A stretch of DNA of 64,000 nt from Flavobacterium sp. 1355 (GTDB taxonomy: Bacteria > Bacteroidota > Bacteroidia > Flavobacteriales > Flavobacteriaceae). This document shows positions 44,399 through 52,706 of this stretch, in pieces. A model generated the notes under the pieces. That model was not told where the DNA came from. It worked only from the letters and a program-made list of their open reading frames with translations, and did no database searches. Both the position numbers and the translations under genes were made by a program. Each line of letters begins with the position of its first letter. Within the stretch, counting starts at the first letter, position 1. The stretch covers positions 62,001 to 126,000 of the forward strand of contig NZ_JAFICC010000015.1 in NCBI RefSeq assembly GCF_017833415.1, written 5' to 3'.

Positions 44399-46210
44399 AT
44401 GAAAAAAAGCAATCAGGAAGCTGCAGAAAAAATCACTTTCAAAAATTTACGCCGTCTGTATTTTTTTGCGCTTCTTACTATTGCCTTAACCATAATTATA
44501 AGTCAGATTCTGGTTCAGTACAACCTTAACCAGCAGTTAAGCGATTCTAAAATCATCAATTTTTCGGGCAAACAAAGAATGCTGAGCCAGAAAATTGTAA
44601 AAGAAGTATTGATTTTACATTATGTTTCTGATACTGCCTCTGCCCGTCAGATCTTGCATTTAAAGGAAGTTGTATCCCTTTGGAAAAAAAACCAAAATGC
44701 ACTCGAAAAAGGAAATGACAGCCTTGCTTTTCCAACAGAAAAAAGCCCGACACTCAATAAACTATACCTTGAAATCAATCCGATTTTCAATAAAATAGCG
44801 CAGACTACAGATTCTTTTCTGCTGAATTTACAACAGAAAAAACAATCAGCCGAAAATCAAAAACTCGTTCAGACTATTCTGGAAAACGAAGGTTCATTTC
44901 TCTTAAAAATGAATCAGATTGTAACCCAATATGATCTTGAAGCACATGAAAAAGTAACTGAACAGCGCCGAATCGAATACTGGATTTTTGGTTTTACACT
45001 ACTTGTACTTCTATTAGAATTCTTTTTTATTTTTAAACCGACAAATAAGAAAATCGAAAAATTAATTGCCAAACTTTTATCTTCTGAAAAGAAAGCCTTA
45101 AAACTGGCATACGACACCGAAATCATTAGTGAAATAAAAGAAAACTCGGTAAAAGAATTAAAATCGCTCAATTATGCGATGGAGAATACTTTATTGTACT
45201 GCCGCATTTCTCCAGACGGATCGATCATTCACATTGGTGAGAAATTTGCCAAACTTTTAAATTACACCAAGTTTTCATCCAACAAAAAATTCTCTGAAGT
45301 GCTTACTGCAGACGAAAAAGAACAGGTTAATTTTGACCGTTTGATTTTTGAAAAACAGCGCAGCGGCTGGCAGGGCGAAATCAGTATCATCAATAAAGAA
45401 CAGCAGACTATTTGGCTTGATTTATCAATGGTTCCGGTAATGATCAAAAAAGACGAATTAGAACTTTTGATTGTCTGTTTTAATATCACCGAACGCAAAA
45501 AAGCGCAGCGTGAAGTAGAACGTTTAAATCTTGAAAACACAACCGAAAAAATCAATCAGCAAAAGATTATTTCGAGCAAAATTGTCGAAAATCAGGAAAA
45601 CGAACAAAACCGTATTGCCAAAGAAATTCATGACGGAATTGGCCAGATGCTGACGGGATTAAAGTTTAGTCTCGAAAGTATTAACCTCGACGACAGAGAA
45701 AAAGCAGAACAAAAAATCGAGTATTTAAAGAAACTTTCGCTTGATATCATCAAAGGTGTAAGAACGGCAACTTTCAACTTAATGCCTCCGGAATTAAGTG
45801 ACCACGGAATCGTTTCCTCACTTTCAAAACTAACTCAGGAGCTTTCAAAATTAACCGGAAAAGAAATCCTTTTCTACAACAAAACCGATTTTGATCAGCG
45901 GTTAGATTCCTTAATCGAAATCAATATTTACCGTCTTACCCAGGAAGCGATAAATAATGCCATAAAATATGCCGAATCATCGCATATAATTGTCGGACTT
46001 TCGCATAGCGACACGCTGTTGAGCATTGTTGTAGACGACAACGGAAAAGGTTTTGACATCAATTCTGTAGACAAAAAACGAAACAGCGAATCCGGAATGG
46101 GACTTTTATTTATGAAAGAAAGAATTCAATACGTCAACGGACGCGTTTTCATGAACTCCATACCAGGCGAAGGAACAAGAATTACTTTTAATATTCCGAT
46201 ATTGAAGTGA
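44399..46210 (+). CDS. NarX-like nitrate/nitrite sensor histidine kinase
   Basis: A 603-residue kinase. TM1 is about 18-40 and TM2 about 195-215, enclosing a helical periplasmic domain. NFSGKQRMLSQKIVKEV at 54-70 resembles the nitrate-binding P-box of NarX and the PilJ-type domain. A PAS domain follows (about 255-365), then HisKA_3 (RIAKEIHDGIGQMLTGLKF) and HATPase_c (DDNGKGFD; SGMGLLFMKERI). This is a NarX/NreB-type kinase. Its partner is most likely the NarL-like regulator at 46886, although a 675-nt repeat-filled gap separates them. Confidence 0.9.
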   Translation: MKKSNQEAAEKITFKNLRRLYFFALLTIALTIIISQILVQYNLNQQLSDSKIINFSGKQRMLSQKIVKEVLILHYVSDTASARQILHLKEVVSLWKKNQNALEKGNDSLAFPTEKSPTLNKLYLEINPIFNKIAQTTDSFLLNLQQKKQSAENQKLVQTILENEGSFLLKMNQIVTQYDLEAHEKVTEQRRIEYWIFGFTLLVLLLEFFFIFKPTNKKIEKLIAKLLSSEKKALKLAYDTEIISEIKENSVKELKSLNYAMENTLLYCRISPDGSIIHIGEKFAKLLNYTKFSSNKKFSEVLTADEKEQVNFDRLIFEKQRSGWQGEISIINKEQQTIWLDLSMVPVMIKKDELELLIVCFNITERKKAQREVERLNLENTTEKINQQKIISSKIVENQENEQNRIAKEIHDGIGQMLTGLKFSLESINLDDREKAEQKIEYLKKLSLDIIKGVRTATFNLMPPELSDHGIVSSLSKLTQELSKLTGKEILFYNKTDFDQRLDSLIEINIYRLTQEAINNAIKYAESSHIIVGLSHSDTLLSIVVDDNGKGFDINSVDKKRNSESGMGLLFMKERIQYVNGRVFMNSIPGEGTRITFNIPILK

Positions 46211-46292
46211 ACTTCCAATTTTTAAAACCCAAATTCCAACTCTTTACGGTTAGAAAACTTTGTCAATTTTAGCACTAAACTTCTATACATAA

Positions 46293-46440
46293 ATCACGCT
46301 GAGCGAAGTACGTCTCTCACGTTGAGCGAAATACGTAATGTCAGGCTGAGCGAAATACGTCTGTCACGTTGAACGAAATACGTAATGTCACGTTGAACGA
46401 AATACGTAATGTCAGGCTGAGCGAAGTCGAAGCCCCACAA
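46293..46440 (+). repeat. 24-bp tandem array (CACGTTGAGCGAAATACGTA)
   Basis: GAGCGAA or GAACGAA recurs at 46301, 46324, 46348, 46371, 46395 and 46419, that is 23-24 bp apart. Units alternate TCACGTTGA(G/A)CGAAATAC and TCAGGCTGAGCGAAATAC, each followed by GT(AATG/CTG). The last unit continues AGTCGAAGCCCC. TACGTAATG also resembles the TACGTA motif of the nitrate promoters, perhaps by chance. Confidence 0.9.
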
Positions 46441-46504
46441 GCAACCCTATAATCAATAATACTAAATCTAAAATCTACCCTCTAAAATCAAAAAATAATA
46501 ATGG

Positions 46505-46640
46505 CGAGACAGCATTACGATAAGAGGACAAATTTACTTTGCGCGTATACGCCCTCTTATCGCAATGCTGTCGGGCTGTCCGCGCTACTTCGGTAGCCTG
46601 CTCCCATCCCTCTCGCGGGCAAATCGTTTTCAAAAAATCT
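46505..46640. repeat. Hairpin plus compact copy (D) of the structured repeat family
   Basis: An imperfect 20-bp stem, GACAGCATTACGATAAGAGG / CCTCTTATCGCAATGCTGTC, spans 46506-46571. It runs into GGGCTGTCCGCGCTACTTCG, GTAGC and CTCCCATCCCT, which resembles the outer boxes (GGGCTATCCG..., ACTCCTATCCC) of copies A-C with a very short inner hairpin. Confidence 0.65.
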
Positions 46641-46696
46641 TTTTTTGTCATCCAGACGCCCGAAGGATGAATATTACTTAACATTTCCTGTCCAAA

Positions 46697-46729
46697 ACTT
46701 TGCCAAAGTTTGAAACTTTGACAAAGTTG
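46697..46729. repeat. AACTTTGCCAAAGTTTGAAACTTTGACAAAGTT hairpin repeat (key pairing AACTTTG/CAAAGTT)
   Basis: Several TTTG(A/C)CAAAGTT boxes form an inverted repeat. It is one of three members of the CAAAGTT family, with 26542 and 58919. No T-run follows. Confidence 0.6.
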
Positions 46730-46819
46730 AAACGCTCCGGTATTTGCAATTTGGCACTTATAAATTAGAGTTTAATTTTTCTAATGTTATTTTAATATTA
46801 GAATTACTTTTAAAAAAAG

Positions 46820-46857
46820 TACGTATATTAGCATCTTCTTTTAGATGAATATACGTA
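46820..46857 (+). promoter_or_regulatory. Palindromic operator TACGTATATT...AATATACGTA upstream of the NarL-like gene
   Basis: Perfect 10-bp arms TACGTATATT (46820-46829) and AATATACGTA (46848-46857) enclose an inner CATCT/AGATG pair. It lies 29 nt before the ATG at 46886. TACGTA is shared with the promoters of nirB, narK and nasA, so this may be an autoregulatory site. Confidence 0.6.
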
Positions 46858-46885
46858 AAAATTCAGAATCAAAATTAAGTAAACT

Positions 46886-47545
46886 ATGAGTAATATCATT
46901 CGTGTGGTGCTGGCAGATGACCATGTTTTTGTTAGGGATGGAATAAAATCTTTATTAGAAAACGAAGCAAACATTGAGGTTGCAGGTGAAGCAATTGACG
47001 GAGCAGATGCACTTGAAGTAGTAGCAGAAACTAAACCTGATTTACTTATAGTAGATATTCGTATGCCAAACTTAACCGGTATCGAGGTAGTAGAAAAACT
47101 TAGAAGTGAGAACAATAATGTAAAAATCATTATGCTTTCGATGCACGAATCTGAAGAATATGTATTGAAATCAATAAAAGCCGGAGCCGATGGTTATTTG
47201 CTAAAAGGTTCAAGCAAGGAAGAATTTTTAAAAGCACTTCATACTGTTGCAGGCGGAGGAAAATACTTTAGCGGTGACATTTCTTCGATTTTAATCAGTC
47301 AATTAACAAATCCGGCTGCATCTTTTGAACCTAAACAAAATTTAGGTGACGAAATGATGATTACCAAAAGAGAAAAAGAAATCCTGACGCTTTTACTATC
47401 CGGCAAAGGAAACAAGGAAATTGCAGAAGCGCTTGACATTAGCAAAAGAACGGCAGAAGTGCACCGTTTTAATTTGATGAAAAAGCTGAAAGTAAAGAAC
47501 TTAATGGAACTTTCTAATAAAGCTACGGAATATTCTCTTCTCTAA
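46886..47545 (+). CDS. NarL/LuxR-family response regulator
   Basis: A 219-residue regulator. The receiver domain (1-120) has VLADDHVFVRDGI, the phospho-acceptor in LLIVDIRMPNLTG, MLSMHESEEYV and KAGADGYLLKG. The C-terminal LuxR-type HTH (about 153-212) has TKREKEILTLLLSGKGNKEI and SKRTAEVHRFNLMKKLKV. It is the likely partner of the NarX-like kinase and likely binds the TACTTAT/TACGTA motifs at the nitrate genes. The NarK transporter gene follows. Confidence 0.94.
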   Translation: MSNIIRVVLADDHVFVRDGIKSLLENEANIEVAGEAIDGADALEVVAETKPDLLIVDIRMPNLTGIEVVEKLRSENNNVKIIMLSMHESEEYVLKSIKAGADGYLLKGSSKEEFLKALHTVAGGGKYFSGDISSILISQLTNPAASFEPKQNLGDEMMITKREKEILTLLLSGKGNKEIAEALDISKRTAEVHRFNLMKKLKVKNLMELSNKATEYSLL

Positions 47546-47659
47546 ATCTGCTTAAAAGATAAAAATCATATTCTTAAAATAGTATTTTAACAAAATAACG
47601 AATCATTTTTATGATGTTGTGAAATCTTCACATTTAGATAAAAATACTTAATTAAAAAA

Positions 47660-47691
47660 TACGTATTAATACTTATAAGTACTTACATTTG
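47660..47691 (+). promoter_or_regulatory. narK promoter with GTATTAATAC palindrome
   Basis: TACGTATTAATACTTATAAG TACT is directly followed by the -7 box TACATTTG (47684-47691), 21 nt before the narK ATG. The GTATTAATAC palindrome (47663-47672) ends 11 nt before the -7 box, exactly as at the nasA promoter (52621-52630). TACTTAT/ATAAGTA are NarL-type heptamers. Confidence 0.65.
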
Positions 47692-47712
47692 ATTATACAA
47701 AATCTAAGTACT

Positions 47713-49191
47713 ATGAAAAACACAAACTCTTTATCAAAATCACACAAGATTTTATTCTTGAATACTTTGGCCTTTACCGTATGTTTTGCATGCTGGACAT
47801 TAAATGGTGTATTAGTTACTTTTTTAGTAGATAATGGAATTTTTCATTGGAGCGTCGTACAAGTAGGCTGGCTGCTTGGAATTCCGATTTTGACGGGCTC
47901 AATAATGCGATTACCAATCGGAATCCTGACGGATAAATTTGGAGGCAAATACGTATTTTCTCTTTTACTTCTCCTCTGCTCCATTCCTTTATTTTTACTA
48001 CCGCTGGCCGACAGTTTTTTTATGTTTGCTTTACTGAGTTTTTTCTTCGGAATGGTAGGAACAAGTTTTGCAGTCGGAATTGGCTATACCTCAATTTGGT
48101 ATCCAAAAGAATGGCAGGGACGCGCTTTGGGAATTTTCGGAATGGGAAATGCCGGTGCCGCAATCACTACTTTTCTGGCTCCTTCCTTATTAAATCATTT
48201 TTCTCTTGCAGATGCTCAAAATGGGTGGAAAATACTTCCGGTTATTTATGCGGTTGCGCTTCTTGTAATCGGAGTTGCATTTTTGATTTTTGCTGAAAAC
48301 AAAAAAATAGAAAACCAGACAAAAACGGTTTCACAAATGCTTACATCCTTAAAAAGTGCCCGTGTATGGCGTTTTGGGGCCTATTACTTTTTGGTCTTCG
48401 GTTGTTTTGTGGCCTATTCGCAATGGTTATTGCCCAACTTTATGAATGTTTATCAAACCAGTTTGGTAATGGGTGGTTTGTTTGCCACCATGTTTAGTCT
48501 GCCGTCAGGCGTTATAAGAGCCTTTGGAGGATACTTATCTGATAAATTTGGTGCCAGAAAAGTTATGTACTGGGTATTGAGTTCATCTGTAATTCTTAGT
48601 GCCCTCTTAATGATTCCAAAAATGGAAATCATAACTGCTGGTCCCGGTATTTTGGCTGCAAAAAAAGGAGTGGTAAAAGAAATTAATTCAAAATCTGTAA
48701 AAATTGGCGATAAAGAATATCCTATAACCCAAAAAGCATCGATAGTAAACGAGAATGCCATTTTTCCGACCAGTTCGAGCTGGCAGGATGTTGTGGTCTC
48801 TCAAAATCAAAATGTTGCAAAAAAAGAACTGATCGCAAAAGGCGTTACGGTGATTAAATTTGATGCCAATATGTGGGTCTTTTTAGTTTTAGTAATTTTA
48901 ATTGGAATTTCCTGGGGAATCGGTAAAGCAGCTGTTTACAAACACATTCCGGAATATTTCCCGACAGAAGTTGGGGTTGTCGGCGGTATGGTAGGCATGA
49001 TTGGCGGACTGGGAGGCTTCTTCGGACCTATTATTTTTGGATATCTCCTGACTGCAACTGGAATCTGGTCGAGTTCATGGATTTTTATATTACTGTTCTC
49101 TGCCATTTGTTTGATCTGGATGCATTATACCATTACAAAAATCATGAACGAAAAGCAGCCCACTTTATCTAAGGTTATTGACAGACAATAA
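47713..49191 (+). CDS. NarK-type nitrate/nitrite MFS transporter with extracytoplasmic insert
   Basis: A 492-residue MFS protein from ATG 47713 (MKNTNSLSKSHKILFLNTLA). NarK family features: FAVGIGYTSIWYPKEWQGRALGIFGMGNAGAA and GKAAVYKHIPEYFPTEVGVVGGMVGMIGGLGGFFGPI, with the nitrate-signature glycines. About 80 extra residues (about 304-384: AKKGVVKEINSKSVKIGDKE ... VTVIKFDANM) interrupt the usual membrane-segment sequence; they look like a small beta-rich extracytoplasmic or loop domain. It imports nitrate or exchanges nitrite. Confidence 0.9.
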   Translation: MKNTNSLSKSHKILFLNTLAFTVCFACWTLNGVLVTFLVDNGIFHWSVVQVGWLLGIPILTGSIMRLPIGILTDKFGGKYVFSLLLLLCSIPLFLLPLADSFFMFALLSFFFGMVGTSFAVGIGYTSIWYPKEWQGRALGIFGMGNAGAAITTFLAPSLLNHFSLADAQNGWKILPVIYAVALLVIGVAFLIFAENKKIENQTKTVSQMLTSLKSARVWRFGAYYFLVFGCFVAYSQWLLPNFMNVYQTSLVMGGLFATMFSLPSGVIRAFGGYLSDKFGARKVMYWVLSSSVILSALLMIPKMEIITAGPGILAAKKGVVKEINSKSVKIGDKEYPITQKASIVNENAIFPTSSSWQDVVVSQNQNVAKKELIAKGVTVIKFDANMWVFLVLVILIGISWGIGKAAVYKHIPEYFPTEVGVVGGMVGMIGGLGGFFGPIIFGYLLTATGIWSSSWIFILLFSAICLIWMHYTITKIMNEKQPTLSKVIDRQ

Positions 49192-49265
49192 AAACAATAA
49201 AATGATTTTTGTCAGAATATTTATGAAAATTTATTCTTTAAATTTGGACCATCAAAAATTCAATT

Positions 49266-50525
49266 ATGAAAAAATTAAAAACTATCATTTTATTCCTTTT
49301 GGGAGCTGTATGCGTAGAAACACAGGCGCAGGAATTGGATGTAAATTTACAAATCAGGCCTCGTTTTGAGTATAGAAACGGTTACAAAACATTACTGCCA
49401 TATGGTCAGAAAGGAACATCGCAGATTTCGCAGCGTTCAAGATTAAACTTCGATTATAAACAAGATGAGCTAAAAGTAAAATTAACGCTCCAAAATACCA
49501 GAACCTGGGGAGACGTAGTTCCGGCTACACCTGCAGACAAAAATGGAGTTGCGGTTTTTGAAGCCTGGGCACAATACAATTTTAACGAAAAATGGAGCAC
49601 CAAATTAGGAAGACAGGTTCTTTCTTATGATAACCAGCGTATTTTAGGTGAACAGGATTGGGGACAGCAGGCACAAAGCCACGATGCCGCTACGGTAACA
49701 TATCAGACAGAAAATCAAAAATTAGATTTTGGAGGCGCTTATAATTCTACTGCAGAAAATGTAATACAGACTCCTTATACTGTCGCTAATTACAAAGCAA
49801 TGCAATTTGCATGGTATCACAGAAAATTTGAAACTCTTGAAGCAAGCTTTTTGCTTTTAAATACCGGTTACGAATATGCTAACGCCGATGCTAAATTGCT
49901 GATAGATTACAAACAAACATTCGGTCCATACATTACATTCAAGCCAGGAAAACTGGATTCTAATCTTTGGGTTTACGGACAAACAGGAAAAAGCACCGAC
50001 CAGAAAGTAAGTGCATGGAATGCCGGGGCAAATTTGAATTATGCATTTTCAGAAACTTTTAAAGCAGGTCTTGGATTTGAATTTTTATCTGGTAAAGATA
50101 TGAATGACGACAGTACGGTTATCAAATCTTTCAATCCTATTTTTGGAACAAATCACGGGTTTAATGGTTTTATGGATTATTTTTATGTTGGAAATCACTT
50201 GAACAACGTTGGTCTTGAAGATGCATTTTTGAAATTCAACTATACCGTAAACAAATGGCAGTTTTCTTTAAGTCCGCATGTATTTTTGGCTCCAAGCAAA
50301 GTTGTAACAACGCTAAATGAAGAATTGGATTCTTATCTGGGGACTGAAGTTGATTTTATGGCGACCTTTAACTTTAAAAAAGACATTGTTTTAACGGGAG
50401 GTTATTCTCAAATGTTTGGCTCAGAAACGTTAGAATTCATAAAAAGTGGAGATGCAAGCCATACCAACAACTGGGCATGGCTGATGATTTCTGTAAATCC
50501 TCGAATTTTTAGCTGGAAAAAATAG
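49266..50525 (+). CDS. Alginate-export/porin-like outer-membrane beta-barrel protein
   Basis: A 419-residue protein with signal peptide MKKLKTIILFLLGAVCVETQAQ and alternating beta-strands throughout. Segments such as RPRFEYRNGYKT, FEAWAQYNFNEKWSTKLGRQ and 'EQDWGQQAQSHDAATVTYQT' match the alginate-export (Alg_export/AlgE-like) barrel group. Given its place between narK and nasA, it most likely provides outer-membrane passage for nitrate rather than alginate. A terminator follows. Confidence 0.85.
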   Translation: MKKLKTIILFLLGAVCVETQAQELDVNLQIRPRFEYRNGYKTLLPYGQKGTSQISQRSRLNFDYKQDELKVKLTLQNTRTWGDVVPATPADKNGVAVFEAWAQYNFNEKWSTKLGRQVLSYDNQRILGEQDWGQQAQSHDAATVTYQTENQKLDFGGAYNSTAENVIQTPYTVANYKAMQFAWYHRKFETLEASFLLLNTGYEYANADAKLLIDYKQTFGPYITFKPGKLDSNLWVYGQTGKSTDQKVSAWNAGANLNYAFSETFKAGLGFEFLSGKDMNDDSTVIKSFNPIFGTNHGFNGFMDYFYVGNHLNNVGLEDAFLKFNYTVNKWQFSLSPHVFLAPSKVVTTLNEELDSYLGTEVDFMATFNFKKDIVLTGGYSQMFGSETLEFIKSGDASHTNNWAWLMISVNPRIFSWKK

Positions 50526-50552
50526 TTTTTCTTCAAAATTAACATATAAATT

Positions 50553-50590
50553 TTACCCTTTTCCTATTTCGGAGAAGGGTATTTTTTTTT
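50553..50590 (+). terminator. Terminator after the porin-like gene
   Basis: ACCCTTTTCC / GGAGAAGGGT stem followed by ATTTTTTTTT. Confidence 0.88.
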
Positions 50591-50624
50591 ATGTACCAAA
50601 AACGTATTATCTGCTTTAATTAGT

Positions 50625-50632
50625 TATATTTG
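50625..50632 (+). promoter_or_regulatory. -7 promoter box (TATATTTG) for the 121-residue gene
   Basis: TATATTTG is 30 nt before the ATG at 50663. AACGTATTAT lies 21 nt further upstream, weakly resembling the TACGTATT motif of the nitrate promoters. Confidence 0.45.
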
Positions 50633-50662
50633 AACCGATTATGAACCCCCAATTCTATCCCA

Positions 50663-51028
50663 ATGAAACCATTTCTAAAATTATCCATGTTAACCTTTTT
50701 TGTAACGCACACTGGTATCGCTGAAAAATACAATGATGCCTTAATTTCAAAAAACTCAGAAATAAATTTTGCAAAAACACAAAAAAGAGGAATTAAAAAA
50801 AACAACATTATTTATTATGTTGAAAATGATTTACAAACGATATCTGCCTACAAAAAAAGCAAATTGAAATGGCAGACCAATGTAATTTCGGTTTGCGGAA
50901 AACCAAAAGTGGGAGACCCTCAAATAAGATATGTAGGATATAATACAAACAAACTGCTTATCGTTATGGGAAAACATAATTTTGCAGAAATTGACATAAA
51001 TAGCGGCATAACAACACTTGTGGGTTAA
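50663..51028 (+). CDS. Small hypothetical protein, possibly exported
   Basis: I do not recognise this 121-residue protein. The N-terminus (MKPFLKLSMLTFFVTHTGIA) is a plausible weak signal peptide. The rest is beta-like and basic, with 'NNIIYYVENDLQTISAYKKSKLKWQTNVISVCG' and 'NTNKLLIVMGKHNFAEIDINSG', reminiscent of single beta-propeller-type repeats that compare a ledger value with an environment. It has its own promoter box and terminator. Confidence 0.6.
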   Translation: MKPFLKLSMLTFFVTHTGIAEKYNDALISKNSEINFAKTQKRGIKKNNIIYYVENDLQTISAYKKSKLKWQTNVISVCGKPKVGDPQIRYVGYNTNKLLIVMGKHNFAEIDINSGITTLVG

Positions 51029-51137
51029 GAGAAAAAAAGCAGACTCCCCAGCCATAACAATAATTTGAATTGCATTAATGATTTCTGTAATCCCAGAGTT
51101 TTTGGCTGACAGAAATAAAAAAGACTTAAAATCATAT

Positions 51138-51177
51138 AAAACTACCCTTTTCAAAATTTAGAAAAGGGTAGTTTTTT
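51138..51177 (+). terminator. Strong terminator downstream of the 121-residue gene
   Basis: AAAACTACCCTTTT / AAAAGGGTAGTTTT with a TTTATT tail; a 14-bp stem. The spacer 51029-51137 holds no supported gene. Confidence 0.93.
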
Positions 51178-51257
51178 ATTGGTACATTTGATACATCAAG
51201 AAACTTGAGTTTCAAAAAAAACATCTTTTAAAAAAATTAAATTCAAAAATATAAATC

Positions 51258-51878
51258 ATGAGCAACTGGATTCAGCGATGGGACGACCGGTATAGTAGTG
51301 AAGAATTCGCATACGGTGAAGCACCCAACAATTACCTAAAAGAACAAATCGAAAAACTAAATCAAGGCGCTATTCTTTTTCCTGCCGAAGGTGAAGGCAG
51401 GAATGCCGTTTTTGCTGCAAAATCAGGCTGGAATGTCTCGGCTTTTGATATTAGTGCAGAGGGGAAAAACAAGGCAATTCAACTAGCTGAAGCAAATAAT
51501 GTCTCCATTGATTATCAAATTGGAGAATTGGAAACACTAGATTTTCAGGAAAAACAATTTGATGCGATTGCTTTGATTTATGCTCATTTTCCGGCAGAAA
51601 TAAAATCGGCTATTCACAAGCAGCTCGATAAACTTTTACGCAAAGACGGTATTATTATTTTCGAAGCTTTTAGCAAAAAACATCTGGAATATTTAGCTGT
51701 AAATGAAAAAGTAGGCGGGCCAAAAGACATCGAATCTTTATTTTCTATTGAAGAACTTAAAGCCGATTTCCCAAATTACGAAATCATTGAACTAGAAGAA
51801 AAAGAAATAGAACTCAACGAAGGTTTATTCCATAACGGAACAGGCTCTGTAATTCGATTTATCGGTAGAAAAAAATAA
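51258..51878 (+). CDS. Class I SAM-dependent methyltransferase (TehB-like)
   Basis: A 206-residue methylase. ILFPAEGEGRNAVFAAKSG is motif I in the variant typical of TehB/thiopurine-type proteins, followed by VSAFDISAEGKNKAIQLAE and DAIALIYAHFPAEIK. The C-terminal strand is GSVIRFIGRKK. The family methylates small molecules such as thiols, tellurite or quinones; the substrate is unknown. It is monocistronic. Confidence 0.88.
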   Translation: MSNWIQRWDDRYSSEEFAYGEAPNNYLKEQIEKLNQGAILFPAEGEGRNAVFAAKSGWNVSAFDISAEGKNKAIQLAEANNVSIDYQIGELETLDFQEKQFDAIALIYAHFPAEIKSAIHKQLDKLLRKDGIIIFEAFSKKHLEYLAVNEKVGGPKDIESLFSIEELKADFPNYEIIELEEKEIELNEGLFHNGTGSVIRFIGRKK

Positions 51879-51994
51879 ATTATACCTGAGTTAAGATGTA
51901 TTGTGTTGTCGTTTCTACACAATGGTTTCAAAAATTACTTTAAAAAACTATTCTCTTGGAAGATATTCGTAAATTTGAAAAAATTAGCAATGTG

Positions 51995-52228
51995 ATGGAT
52001 TTACAAACTAGAAAAATAGAGTTTGTTCAGAAGTTTTTAAAAATTCAAAGTGAAGAATTGATTTCTCAACTTGAAAATTTATTAAAAAACAAAAGTACTT
52101 TCGATGATAATGATTTTTTCAATCCAATGTCAATTGAAGAATTTAATAATAGAATAGACCAATCAGAAGAGGATTTTAAAAATGGAAGACACAAAACTAC
52201 TTCTCAACTTCTAGAAAAATACAAGTAA
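51995..52228 (+). CDS. Antitoxin of a RelE/ParE-type toxin-antitoxin pair
   Basis: A 77-residue protein from ATG 51995 (MDLQTRKIEFVQKFLKIQSE). It is mainly helical with an acidic tail, and its C-terminus (SIEEFNNRIDQSEEDFKNGR) matches antitoxins of Bacteroidota RelE/ParE pairs. An upstream TTG at 51956 would add 13 residues. The toxin gene overlaps its stop codon by 1 nt (TAATG), the usual TA arrangement, but the toxin is truncated. Confidence 0.75.
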   Translation: MDLQTRKIEFVQKFLKIQSEELISQLENLLKNKSTFDDNDFFNPMSIEEFNNRIDQSEEDFKNGRHKTTSQLLEKYK

Positions 52229-52383
52229 TGAAATTGAAAATTGTATGGTCGCAATTTGCAGAAAATGAAATTGATAAAATTTATAACTATTATCTTCAAA
52301 AAGCAGGAATTAGAGTTGCAAGAAAAATTATCAAGGAAATAATCTCTGAACCCAACAAACTTATAAGCAGAACGCAATTCTGA
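52228..52383 (+). pseudogene. Truncated RelE/ParE-type toxin
   Basis: A 51-residue frame, MKLKIVWSQFAENEIDKIYN..., is the N-terminal half of a ParE/RelE toxin (full-length members have about 95-100 residues). It stops at 52381-52383 after NKLISRTQF, so the C-terminal strands that carry the catalytic or gyrase-binding part are missing. The following 230 nt do not encode the missing part. The pair is probably a fossil. Confidence 0.78.
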
Positions 52384-52616
52384 AACTTCTAAAATCTCAA
52401 TACGTTTGCCTTTGTTTGTTTAATCCATTGGCATATTACAACATTATCTTTCGGACATTCAGTCCCAGTTTTAAAAGTTCGACTTTCCATTGCAAAAAAA
52501 ATAAAGACCCTGTAAAGGCTCATCTCCTTTCTTACGAGTTCTGATTTTAGCAGATTAAAAACTAATTTGTTGTCCCTCATTTAATTTCACCAAAAATAAA
52601 AAATAAAGTTCAAAAA

Positions 52617-52649
52617 TTAAGTATTAATACGTAAAAATACTTATTTTTG
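52617..52649 (+). promoter_or_regulatory. nasA-type gene promoter with GTATTAATAC palindrome
   Basis: TTAAGTATTAATACGTAAAA ATACT is followed by the -7 box TATTTTTG (52642-52649). The GTATTAATAC palindrome (52621-52630) ends 11 nt before the box, identical to the spacing at narK. The ATG is 57 nt downstream. Upstream, 52384-52610 holds no supported gene. Confidence 0.65.
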
Positions 52650-52706
52650 TATACGTGATTTATTTAGAATCACAAATGCAATAGTAAGTATCAAAAAAGA
52701 ACTGTA

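Noticed and set aside
46475..46684. 69-residue minus-strand frame
   Set aside because: It lies entirely in the hairpin and compact repeat copy D.
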